A stretch of 9,107 nt of DNA from assembly GCA_946477805.1 (NCBI GenBank), contig CAMKZP010000117.1:1-9107 (forward strand), given 5' to 3'. This DNA comes from an uncultured Enterobacter sp. GTDB lineage: Bacteria; Pseudomonadota; Gammaproteobacteria; Enterobacterales; Enterobacteriaceae. The notes below the pieces were generated by a model. It did not search any database, was not told the DNA's origin, and saw nothing but the letters and a program-made list of their open reading frames with translations. Every line of letters begins with the position of its first letter. The stretch's first letter is position 1. The position numbers were made by a program, and so were the translations under genes. Below, one piece after another: positions 1 through 5,687 of this stretch.

Positions 1-34
1 GTCTCGTGGGCTCGGAGATGTGTATAAGAGACAG
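1..34 (+). other. Nextera read-2 adapter with Tn5 mosaic end (artefact)
   Basis: The first 34 bases match, as I recall it, the full Illumina Nextera transposase read-2 adapter: the 15-base primer part (1-15) followed by the 19-bp Tn5 mosaic end AGATGTGTATAAGAGACAG (16-34). Genomic sequence starts at 35, in the middle of ureA. This is library sequence left on a contig end, not a transposon in the organism. When translated it gives the peptide MGSEMCIRDR, joined in frame to UreA from an apparent GTG start at 6. Adapter-derived strings of this kind are known contaminants of protein databases. Confidence 0.98.
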
Positions 35-224
35 GATCAGCGCCTTTATCATGGAAGGCGCGCGCGATGGCGAAACCGTTGCCTCGCTGATGGAGGCGGG
101 TCGTCACGTCCTGACGCGCGCCCAGGTCATGGAGGGCGTACCGGAGATGATCCCGGATATTCAGGTAGAAGCCACCTTCCCGGACGGCTCCAAGCTTGTC
201 ACCGTTCACAACCCGATCGTTTAA
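35..224 (+). CDS. ureA: Urease subunit gamma UreA, 5'-truncated at the contig end
   Basis: This is the small gamma subunit of urease, the cytoplasmic nickel enzyme that hydrolyses urea to ammonia and carbamate. The first whole codon is ATC at 36. The remaining 62 residues run from ISAFIMEGARDG to KLVTVHNPIV and align without gaps to residues 39-100 of the 100-residue K. aerogenes UreA, so about 38 N-terminal codons are missing. Everything upstream of 35 is sequencing adapter. The open frame from a GTG at 6 is therefore an adapter-gene chimera and its first ten residues should be removed. The stop TAA (222-224) is embedded in the ureB ribosome binding site TAAGGAG. The operon promoter, ureD and the real ureA start lie outside the window. 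Confidence 0.96.
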
Positions 225-234
225 GGAGCGCGCG

Positions 235-549
235 ATGATCCCAGGCGAATACCAGATCAAACCCGGCCATATCAGCCTCAACGTCGGGCGCGAAACCCGC
301 AGCGCGATCGTCGAAAACCACGGCGACAGGCCAATTCAGGTGGGCTCGCATTACCATTTTTACGAGGTTAACCCGGCGCTGAAGTTCGACCGCGAAGCCA
401 CCCGAGGCTACCGGCTGAACATCCCCGCGGGCACCGCCGTGCGTTTTGAGCCCGGCCAGAAGCGCGAGGTGACGCTGGTGCGGGTCGCGGGCGCGCAGCG
501 CATTTTCGGCTTTCGCGGCGACGTGATGGGAGAGGTGAAGCATGGCTGA
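235..549 (+). CDS. ureB: Urease subunit beta UreB
   Basis: This is the beta subunit of the three-chain (gamma, beta, alpha) urease found in most bacteria; it packs against UreC in the (UreABC)3 complex. The 104 residues start MIPGEYQIKPG and contain the family blocks ENHGDRPIQVGSHYHF, NPALKFDR and YRLNIPAGTAVRFEPGQ. The K. aerogenes protein has 106 residues, and the difference lies in a variable C-terminal tail (here GEVKHG). ATG 235 is chosen over an in-frame ATG at 196 because it matches the family start and sits 6 nt after AAGGAG (223-228). The 196 start would lie inside ureA. The last 8 bases overlap ureC, which suggests translational coupling of the two subunits. Confidence 0.97.
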   Translation: MIPGEYQIKPGHISLNVGRETRSAIVENHGDRPIQVGSHYHFYEVNPALKFDREATRGYRLNIPAGTAVRFEPGQKREVTLVRVAGAQRIFGFRGDVMGEVKHG

Positions 550-2245
550 GATTTCACGCCGGGCGTATGCCGATATGTTCGGCCCCACCACCGGGGATAA
601 AGTGCGGCTGGCCGACAGCGAGCTGTGGATCGAGGTGGAAGACGATCTCACGGTTTACGGCGAGGAGGTCAAGTTTGGCGGCGGAAAGGTGATCCGCGAC
701 GGCATGGGCCAGGGACAGATGACCTCGCAGGATTGTGTGGATCTGGTGCTCACTAACGCCCTGATTGTCGATCACTGGGGGATCGTGAAGGCCGACATCG
801 GCGTGAAGAACGGACGGATCTTTGCCGTCGGCAAAGCCGGTAACCCGGACATTCAGCCCGGCGTGACGATCCCGATCGGCGCGGCAACGGAGGTTATCGC
901 CGCCGAAGGGAAGATCGTCACCGCGGGCGGGATCGACACCCACATCCACTGGATCTGCCCGCAGCAGGCGGAAGAGGCGCTGGTTTCCGGCGTCACCACC
1001 ATGATCGGCGGCGGCACCGGCCCCGCGGCGGGTACTAACGCCACCACCTGCACGCCGGGGCCGTGGTATATCGCCCGCATGCTGCAGGCCGCCGATACGC
1101 TGCCGGTGAACATCGGCCTGCTCGGCAAGGGCAACGGCTCAAACCCGGACGCCCTGCGCGAGCAGATCGCCGCGGGAGCCATTGGGCTCAAAATCCACGA
1201 AGACTGGGGCGCGACGCCTGCGGCAATTAACTGCTCGCTGGAGGTAGCCGAAGAGATGGACATCCAGGTGGCGCTGCACAGCGACACGCTGAACGAGTCC
1301 GGTTTTGTCGAAGACACGCTGGCCGCCATCGGCGGGCGAACCATCCACACCTTCCACACCGAAGGGGCGGGCGGCGGCCATGCGCCGGATATCATCACCG
1401 CCTGCGCGCACCCGAATATTCTGCCCTCCTCCACCAACCCAACCCTGCCGTACACGGTCAATACCATCGACGAGCATCTCGACATGCTGATGGTCTGCCA
1501 TCACCTCGACCCGGATATCGCCGAGGACGTGGCGTTTGCCGAATCCCGCATCCGCCGGGAGACTATCGCCGCCGAGGATGTGCTGCACGATATCGGCGCC
1601 TTCTCGCTGACCTCGTCAGACTCTCAGGCGATGGGCCGCGTGGGGGAAGTGATTATCCGCACCTGGCAGGTGGCGCACCGCATGAAGGTCCAGCGCGGCG
1701 CGCTGGCGGAAGAGTCCGGTGATAACGACAACTTCCGCGTGAAGCGCTACGTCGCGAAATACACCATCAACCCGGCCCTGACCCACGGCATCGCCCACGA
1801 GGTGGGTTCGATTGAGGCGGGCAAGCTGGCGGATCTTGTGGTCTGGTCTCCGGCCTTTTTCGGCGTCAAACCCGCCACCATCGTTAAGGGCGGGATGATC
1901 GCCTGCGCGCCGATGGGCGACATTAACGCCTCCATTCCCACGCCGCAGCCGGTGCACTACCGCCCGATGTTTGGAGCGCTGGGCGCCGCGCGCCACGCCA
2001 CCCGCCTGACGTTTATCTCGCAGGCGGCCCATGCCAGCGGCATTGCGCAGCGGCTCACTCTGCAGAGCGCCACGGCGGTGGTAAAAGGCTGCCGGACGGT
2101 GAAAAAGGCCGACATGATCCACAACGCCCTGCAGCCGAACATCACCGTCGATTCGCAAACCTACGAGGTGCGCGTCGACGGGGAACTGATAACCAGCGAA
2201 CCGGCTGACGTGCTGCCGATGGCGCAACGCTATTTCCTGTTTTAA
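542..2245 (+). CDS. ureC: Urease subunit alpha UreC (catalytic, dinickel)
   Basis: This is the catalytic alpha subunit of urease, an amidohydrolase-fold protein of 567 residues, the same length as K. aerogenes UreC. All active-site residues are present at the standard numbers: nickel ligands His134 and His136 (motif HIH), the lysine to be carbamylated Lys217 with His219 (GLKIHE), His246, His272 and Asp360. Also present are the flap residues Cys319 and His320 (MVCHHL), Arg336 and Ala363. The C-terminus MAQRYFLF is also typical. I see no frameshift or missing key residue, so the enzyme should be active if nickel is inserted. The start at 542 follows GAGGTG (532-537) and overlaps ureB by 8 bp. 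The TAA stop is part of the next ribosome binding site. Confidence 0.98.
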   Translation: MAEISRRAYADMFGPTTGDKVRLADSELWIEVEDDLTVYGEEVKFGGGKVIRDGMGQGQMTSQDCVDLVLTNALIVDHWGIVKADIGVKNGRIFAVGKAGNPDIQPGVTIPIGAATEVIAAEGKIVTAGGIDTHIHWICPQQAEEALVSGVTTMIGGGTGPAAGTNATTCTPGPWYIARMLQAADTLPVNIGLLGKGNGSNPDALREQIAAGAIGLKIHEDWGATPAAINCSLEVAEEMDIQVALHSDTLNESGFVEDTLAAIGGRTIHTFHTEGAGGGHAPDIITACAHPNILPSSTNPTLPYTVNTIDEHLDMLMVCHHLDPDIAEDVAFAESRIRRETIAAEDVLHDIGAFSLTSSDSQAMGRVGEVIIRTWQVAHRMKVQRGALAEESGDNDNFRVKRYVAKYTINPALTHGIAHEVGSIEAGKLADLVVWSPAFFGVKPATIVKGGMIACAPMGDINASIPTPQPVHYRPMFGALGAARHATRLTFISQAAHASGIAQRLTLQSATAVVKGCRTVKKADMIHNALQPNITVDSQTYEVRVDGELITSEPADVLPMAQRYFLF

Positions 2246-2249
2246 GGAG
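2244..2249 (+). promoter_or_regulatory. Ribosome binding site that decides the ureE start
   Basis: AAGGAG overlaps the ureC stop codon TAA (2243-2245). Three possible starts follow in frame: GTG 2249, ATG 2252 and ATG 2255. Only ATG 2255 has a normal spacing (5 nt), and it gives the family N-terminus MIYLTQRL, compared with MLYLTQRL in K. aerogenes. Confidence 0.8.
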
Positions 2250-2254
2250 TGATG

Positions 2255-2713
2255 ATGATCTATTTAACCCAACGCCTGGACCACGCGCACCCCGTCACCG
2301 CCACCGTCACGCTGCCGATTGACGTGCGGGTGAAAAGCCGCGCCCGCGTGGCGCTGAACGACGGCCGCGAAGCCGGGCTGATGCTGCCGCGCGGCCTTTT
2401 GCTGCGCAATGGCGATCTGCTGACTACCGACGACGGCAGCGAGGTGATCGAAGTGATCGCCGCCGCAGAGTCCGTTTCCGTGGTGCGCTGCGCCGATCCC
2501 TTCCTGCTGGCCCGCGCCTGCTATCACCTGGGCAACCGCCACGTGCCGCTGCAGGTCACGCCCGGCGAGCTGCGCTATCACCACGATCACGTACTCGACG
2601 ACATGCTGCGCCAGTTCGGGCTGGAAGTGACGTTCGCCAGCCTGCCGTTCGAACCGGAAGCGGGCGCTTACGCCAGCGACAGCCACAGCCACTCTCACGC
2701 CCATTCACACTAA
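2255..2713 (+). CDS. ureE: Urease accessory protein UreE (nickel metallochaperone)
   Basis: UreE is a cytosolic dimeric nickel chaperone that supplies Ni2+ to the UreD-UreF-UreG maturation complex. The 152-residue protein has the N-terminal peptide-binding domain (about 1-70) and the C-terminal metal-binding domain (about 71-140). The functional histidines of the K. aerogenes protein are present at the same numbers: His96 (GNRHVPLQ), His110 and His112 (RYHHDHVLDDMLRQFG). The C-terminus is a short His-rich tail of five alternating His residues (SHSHSHAHSH), shorter than the roughly ten-His tail of K. aerogenes UreE (158 residues). In K. aerogenes that tail adds nickel-storage capacity but is dispensable for activation. 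The stop TAA (2711-2713) is again fused to the next ribosome binding site. Confidence 0.96.
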   Translation: MIYLTQRLDHAHPVTATVTLPIDVRVKSRARVALNDGREAGLMLPRGLLLRNGDLLTTDDGSEVIEVIAAAESVSVVRCADPFLLARACYHLGNRHVPLQVTPGELRYHHDHVLDDMLRQFGLEVTFASLPFEPEAGAYASDSHSHSHAHSH

Positions 2714-2722
2714 GGAGCCACC

Positions 2723-2761
2723 ATGAGCCTGTTTTTTCCCCTGCTGGCGCCGATGCGCTGA
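2723..2761 (+). CDS. 12-codon upstream ORF: possible leader or frameshifted UreF N-terminus
   Basis: A short frame, MSLFFPLLAPMR then TGA, starts at the only ATG here with a good ribosome binding site (AAGGAG 2712-2717, spacing 5). Its stop overlaps the ureF ATG as TGATG (2759-2763). UreF's own start has no purine-rich site before it, so ureF translation probably depends on ribosomes ending this frame. Alternatively this was once the N-terminal extension of UreF: adding one base between about 2732 and 2752 would join the two frames without a stop. The T6-C4 run (2732-2741) is a plausible slippage spot. I cannot decide between a leader and a one-base deletion without related sequences. Confidence 0.4.
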   Translation: MSLFFPLLAPMR

Positions 2762-3435
2762 TGGAGCGAACCCGCCAGCGGCTGCGCCTGATGCAGCTCG
2801 CAAGCAGCAGCCTGCCGGTTGGGTCGTTTACCTGGTCACAGGGGCTGGAGTGGGCCGTTGAGGCTGGCTGGGTTATCAACGCCGACGCCTTTAAACGCTG
2901 GCAAATCCAGCAGATGGAGCAGAGTTTTTCCTGCGTCGATCTGCCGCTCTTTATGCGGCTGTTCCACGCCTGCGAGCAGCAGGATCTGGCGAAGGCAAAA
3001 CGCTGGACGGCATACCTTCTCGCCTGTCGCGAAACGCGCGAGCTGCGCGAGGAGGAACGCAATCGCGGCGCGGCGTTCACGCGGCTGATTAAAAGCTGGG
3101 AGCCGGAGTGTCCGGCAGAGTGGCTGCCGCTGCTTATGCAAAGCCAGCTTAGCGGCATGGCGTGGCTCGGGGTGCGTTGGGGCATCGACGCGCGCGAGCT
3201 GGCGCTCGGCCTGGGCTACAGCTGGATCGAGAGCGCGGTGATGGCGGGCGTGAAGCTGGTGCCGTTTGGGCAGCAGGCGGCGCAGCTGCTGATTATCGAA
3301 CTCAGCGACCACTTTGCCGCGGGGCTGGAACACGCCTTTTTACGGGGGGATGACGAACTGGGCGCGGCAACGCCGCTTTCGGCCATCGCCTCTGCGCGAC
3401 ACGAAACACAATATTCACGGTTATTCCGTTCCTGA
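2761..3435 (+). CDS. ureF: Urease accessory protein UreF
   Basis: UreF is an all-helical accessory protein that joins UreD and UreG in the urease activation complex and acts on GTPase-dependent nickel insertion. The 224 residues equal the K. aerogenes length. They begin MERTRQRLRLMQLASSSLPVG, which aligns without gaps to the start of that protein. Conserved blocks include SQGLEWAVEAGWV (about 25-38), ACRETRELREEERNRG (about 88-103), GYSWIESAVMAGVKLVPFGQQAAQ (about 157-180) and the C-terminal tail ARHETQYSRLFRS. ATG 2761 is chosen from this alignment, but it has no visible ribosome binding site. It overlaps the stop of the 12-codon frame upstream, so it is probably translated by coupling. ureG follows 9 bp after the stop. 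Confidence 0.95.
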   Translation: MERTRQRLRLMQLASSSLPVGSFTWSQGLEWAVEAGWVINADAFKRWQIQQMEQSFSCVDLPLFMRLFHACEQQDLAKAKRWTAYLLACRETRELREEERNRGAAFTRLIKSWEPECPAEWLPLLMQSQLSGMAWLGVRWGIDARELALGLGYSWIESAVMAGVKLVPFGQQAAQLLIIELSDHFAAGLEHAFLRGDDELGAATPLSAIASARHETQYSRLFRS

Positions 3436-3444
3436 GGATGCAAC

Positions 3445-4062
3445 ATGACTGATTACAAACATCCCCTGCGCGTTGGCGTGGGCGGCCCGGTAGGGTCGGG
3501 CAAAACCGCGCTGCTGGAAGCGCTCTGCAAGGCTATGCGCGACACCTACCATCTGGCGGTCGTCACCAACGATATCTACACCAAAGAGGATCAGCGCATC
3601 CTGACCGAGGCGGGCGCGCTGGAGCCGGAGCGCATCGTCGGCGTGGAGACGGGCGGCTGCCCGCATACCGCCATCCGGGAAGATGCCTCGATGAACCTGG
3701 CGGCGGTGGAAGCGTTAAGCGAAAAGTTCGGCAATCTGGATCTGATCTTCGTGGAAAGCGGCGGCGACAACCTGAGCGCAACGTTTAGCCCGGAGCTGGC
3801 GGACCTGACCATTTACGTTATTGACGTCGCCGAAGGGGAAAAAATCCCCCGCAAGGGCGGGCCGGGGATAACCAAATCCGATTTTCTGGTGATCAACAAA
3901 ACCGATCTCGCGCCGTACGTGGGCGCCTCGCTGGAGGTCATGGAGCGCGACACCAACCGCATGCGCGGCGAGCGTCCGTGGACGTTTACCAACCTGAAGG
4001 CGGGTGACGGTTTAGCCACGATTATTGCGTTTCTGGAAGAGAAAGGGATGCTGCGGGTGTAA
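3445..4062 (+). CDS. ureG: Urease accessory GTPase UreG
   Basis: UreG is a SIMIBI-class GTPase, related to HypB, whose GTP hydrolysis drives nickel transfer and lysine carbamylation in apo-urease. The 205 residues match the K. aerogenes length. They contain the P-loop GPVGSGKT (14-21), the metal-binding Cys72-Pro73-His74 motif (GGCPHTAIRED), the ESGGDN block (104-109) and the guanine-specificity motif NKTD (151-154). The N-terminus lacks the long His-rich extension found in some UreG proteins; only His6 precedes the P-loop. The ribosome binding site TGAGGA (3433-3438) includes the ureF stop codon and lies 6 nt before the ATG. This is the last gene of the cluster. A palindromic repeat begins 10 bp after the stop and could serve as its 3' end. 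Confidence 0.97.
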   Translation: MTDYKHPLRVGVGGPVGSGKTALLEALCKAMRDTYHLAVVTNDIYTKEDQRILTEAGALEPERIVGVETGGCPHTAIREDASMNLAAVEALSEKFGNLDLIFVESGGDNLSATFSPELADLTIYVIDVAEGEKIPRKGGPGITKSDFLVINKTDLAPYVGASLEVMERDTNRMRGERPWTFTNLKAGDGLATIIAFLEEKGMLRV

Positions 4063-4072
4063 TCAAACGATC

Positions 4073-4105
4073 CCCTCTCCCTGTGGGAGAGGGTTAGGGT
4101 GAGGG
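4073..4105. repeat. Palindromic repeat with G-quadruplex pattern between convergent ureG and tsaD
   Basis: A perfect 9-bp inverted repeat, CCCTCTCCC (4073-4081) and GGGAGAGGG (4085-4093), has a TGT loop. It is followed by TTAGGGTGAGGG up to 4105. The right part (4085-4105) consists of four GGG runs separated by AGA, TTA and TGA, an exact G3-N3 quadruplex pattern on the plus strand. The right arm of the hairpin is also half of the quadruplex, so the two folds exclude each other. Sequences of this CCCTCACCC/CCCTCTCCC type are, from memory, dispersed many times in enterobacterial genomes between convergent genes. There is no T-tract on either side, so it is not a textbook intrinsic terminator. 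It may block exonucleases or help stop convergent transcription. Confidence 0.7.
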
Positions 4106-4106
4106 A

Positions 4107-5120
4107 TTACGCCTCCGGCAGTTCCGCCAGCGGCCAGCGCGGACGCACGGACACGCTGAGGTCAGACGCTGCGCCCGCGTTCAGGCGCACCATGCCCGCG
4201 TAGGCGATCATCGCCCCGTTGTCGGTACAAAATTCCGGGCGGGCGTAGAACACTTCCCCGCCACGCTTTTGCATCATCACGGCGAGCTTCGCGCGCAGCG
4301 TACGGTTGGCGCTCACGCCGCCGGCCATCACCAGACGCTTAAAGCCGGTCTGATCCAGCGCGCGCTTGCACTTGATCATCAGCGTATCCACCACCGCATC
4401 TTCAAACGCACGGGCGATATCGGCGCGCGTCTGTTCGTCGTTATCGTTATTGCGGATAGTGTTGGCCGCAAAAGTTTTCAGGCCAGAGAAGCTAAAATCC
4501 AGCCCCGGACGGTCGGTCATCGGACGCGGGAAAACAAAGCGCCCTTCCGTGCCCTGCGCGGCCATTTTTGACAGCATCGGGCCGCCGGGATAATCCAGCC
4601 CCAGCAGCTTGGCGGTTTTGTCGAAGGCTTCACCGGCCGCATCGTCGATGGACTCACCCAGCAGCGCATATTGGCCAATGCCCGTTACGCTAATCAGCTG
4701 CGTATGACCGCCGGAGACCAGCAGCGCCACAAACGGGAATTCGGGCGGATTGTCTTCCAGCATCGGTGCCAGAAGATGCCCTTCCATATGGTGAACCGGG
4801 ATTGCCGGAACATCCCACGCAAACGCCAGCGAACGGCCAACGGTAGCGCCAACCAGCAGCGCGCCAACCAGGCCCGGGCCTGCGGTATACGCCACTGCAT
4901 CAATCTCTTTTGCCGTTAATCCTGCTTCTTGCAGGGCCGCCTGAATCAGGGGAACCGTTTTACGCACGTGATCGCGGGAAGCCAGTTCAGGCACGACGCC
5001 GCCGTAATCAGCGTGCAATTTCACCTGACTATACAGCTGGTTGGCCAGAAGCCCTTTTTCGTCGTCGTAAATGGCGATGCCGGTTTCATCGCAGGATGTT
5101 TCAATACCCAGTACACGCAT
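4107..5120 (-). CDS. tsaD: tRNA N6-threonylcarbamoyladenosine transferase TsaD
   Basis: TsaD transfers the threonylcarbamoyl group from threonylcarbamoyl-AMP to A37 of ANN-decoding tRNAs, working with TsaB and TsaE. It is an essential cytoplasmic ASKHA-fold protein formerly called YgjD or Gcp. The 337 residues equal the E. coli length. Visible landmarks are the N-terminal MRVLGIETSCDETG, the metal-binding His111 and His115 (HHMEGH), VSGGHTQL (135-142), the MAGGVSANRTLR block (265-276) and the metal ligand Asp300 (CTDNGAM). Its start is 10 nt after a GAGGT site (complement of 5131-5135). It faces ureG across 44 bp and diverges from rpsU. In E. coli the same gene sits divergent from rpsU, so this is the conserved edge of the locus. 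Confidence 0.98.
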   Translation of the reverse strand: MRVLGIETSCDETGIAIYDDEKGLLANQLYSQVKLHADYGGVVPELASRDHVRKTVPLIQAALQEAGLTAKEIDAVAYTAGPGLVGALLVGATVGRSLAFAWDVPAIPVHHMEGHLLAPMLEDNPPEFPFVALLVSGGHTQLISVTGIGQYALLGESIDDAAGEAFDKTAKLLGLDYPGGPMLSKMAAQGTEGRFVFPRPMTDRPGLDFSFSGLKTFAANTIRNNDNDEQTRADIARAFEDAVVDTLMIKCKRALDQTGFKRLVMAGGVSANRTLRAKLAVMMQKRGGEVFYARPEFCTDNGAMIAYAGMVRLNAGAASDLSVSVRPRWPLAELPEA

Positions 5121-5150
5121 GACTTGATTTACCTCGTTTCAATACCGCGC

Positions 5151-5179
5151 AGTGTAGAGCCTGGGCGGGTTGATGTAAA
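5151..5179 (-). promoter_or_regulatory. Candidate sigma70 promoter for tsaD
   Basis: On the minus strand, TTTACA (complement of 5174-5179) and TACACT (complement of 5151-5156) are separated by exactly 17 bp. Transcription would start near 5144 and give a leader of about 24 nt containing the GAGGT ribosome binding site. Both hexamers are close to consensus. No start-site data support it, so this is a motif-based call. Confidence 0.6.
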
Positions 5180-5185
5180 ACTTTG

Positions 5186-5215
5186 TTCGCCCCAGGAAGA
5201 AGGCTCGTGTATACT
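5186..5215 (+). promoter_or_regulatory. Candidate upstream promoter of rpsU-dnaG-rpoD
   Basis: A good -10 hexamer TATACT (5210-5215) is preceded by only a weak -35 (TTCGCC 5186-5191, spacer 18). Transcription would start near 5222. The E. coli operon is known to have several tandem promoters before rpsU, and this is a plausible counterpart of the most upstream one. The poor -35 keeps the call moderate. Confidence 0.45.
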
Positions 5216-5256
5216 CCTCACCCTTATTAAAGTCCCTTTCAAAATCGCATCGGTGC

Positions 5257-5286
5257 TTTACAAAGCAGCAGCAATTGCAGTAAAAT
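5257..5286 (+). promoter_or_regulatory. Candidate main promoter of rpsU-dnaG-rpoD
   Basis: TTTACA (5257-5262) and TAAAAT (5281-5286) are separated by 18 bp. This is the best sigma70 match on the plus strand of the gap. Transcription would start around 5292-5294, leaving a leader of about 64 nt that carries the GCTGGC/GCCAGC palindrome and the ribosome binding site AAGGTGAG (5343-5350). Confidence 0.6.
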
Positions 5287-5306
5287 TCCGCACCATTTTG
5301 AAATAA

Positions 5307-5572
<266 letters not shown>

Positions 5573-5576
5573 TCTG

Positions 5577-5596
5577 TTGAGGGCTACCGCCCTCAA
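5577..5596 (+). terminator. Perfect 8-bp hairpin after rpsU
   Basis: TTGAGGGC (5577-5584) and GCCCTCAA (5589-5596) pair completely around a TACC loop, starting 4 nt after the rpsU stop. The stem can extend past a TTGA bulge by pairing TCTG (5573-5576) with CAGA (5601-5604). No T-tract follows, so it is more likely a 3'-end stabiliser or part of a compound attenuator than a terminator by itself. Confidence 0.45.
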
Positions 5597-5619
5597 TTGA
5601 CAGACAGAGTAATAGTCGT

Positions 5620-5661
5620 AAGGCCGTGCTTCCGGAAGGAATGCGCGGCTTGTTTTCGTTT
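5620..5661 (+). terminator. Intercistronic partial terminator between rpsU and dnaG
   Basis: AAGGCCGTGC (5620-5629) pairs with GCGCGGCTT (5643-5651), with one bulged G and one G-U pair. The loop can pair further, TTCC (5630-5633) with GGAA (5638-5641), closed by a GGAA (GNRA-type) tetraloop. A T-rich run TGTTTTCGTTT (5651-5661) follows. This looks like the counterpart of terminator T1 of the E. coli operon, which stops most transcripts after rpsU and keeps dnaG low. The interrupted T-tract and bulges fit partial read-through. Confidence 0.75.
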
Positions 5662-5680
5662 ATAAGTCGCTTAAATTTTT

Positions 5681-5684
5681 GGGG
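5681..5684 (+). promoter_or_regulatory. Weak ribosome binding site of dnaG
   Basis: Only GGGG precedes the dnaG ATG (5688), with 3 nt between, after an A/T-rich stretch (TTAAATTTTT). Poor initiation is one of the known reasons that primase is scarce in E. coli. An in-frame TTG at 5679 is not used as the start because the family begins MAGRIPRVF. Confidence 0.5.
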
Positions 5685-5687
5685 CAT

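Noticed and set aside
16..34. Tn5 mosaic end as evidence of a natural transposon
   Set aside because: It is joined to the exact read-2 primer sequence and lies at the very start of the window, so it is library adapter. No transposase gene or target duplication is present.
1616..2227. 203-residue minus-strand open frame inside ureC, and other long antisense frames in the urease genes
   Set aside because: GC-rich coding DNA has few stops on the opposite strand. The frames show no family motif and overlap fully conserved ureC codons.
4073..4093. Hairpin after ureG as a classical intrinsic terminator
   Set aside because: The stem is strong, but neither strand has the required T-run after it. 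I kept it as a repeat with possible 3'-end function.
5597..5602. Perfect -35 hexamer TTGACA between rpsU and dnaG
   Set aside because: No acceptable -10 hexamer lies 16-18 bp downstream (AAGGCC region), and the bases are part of the post-rpsU hairpin flank.
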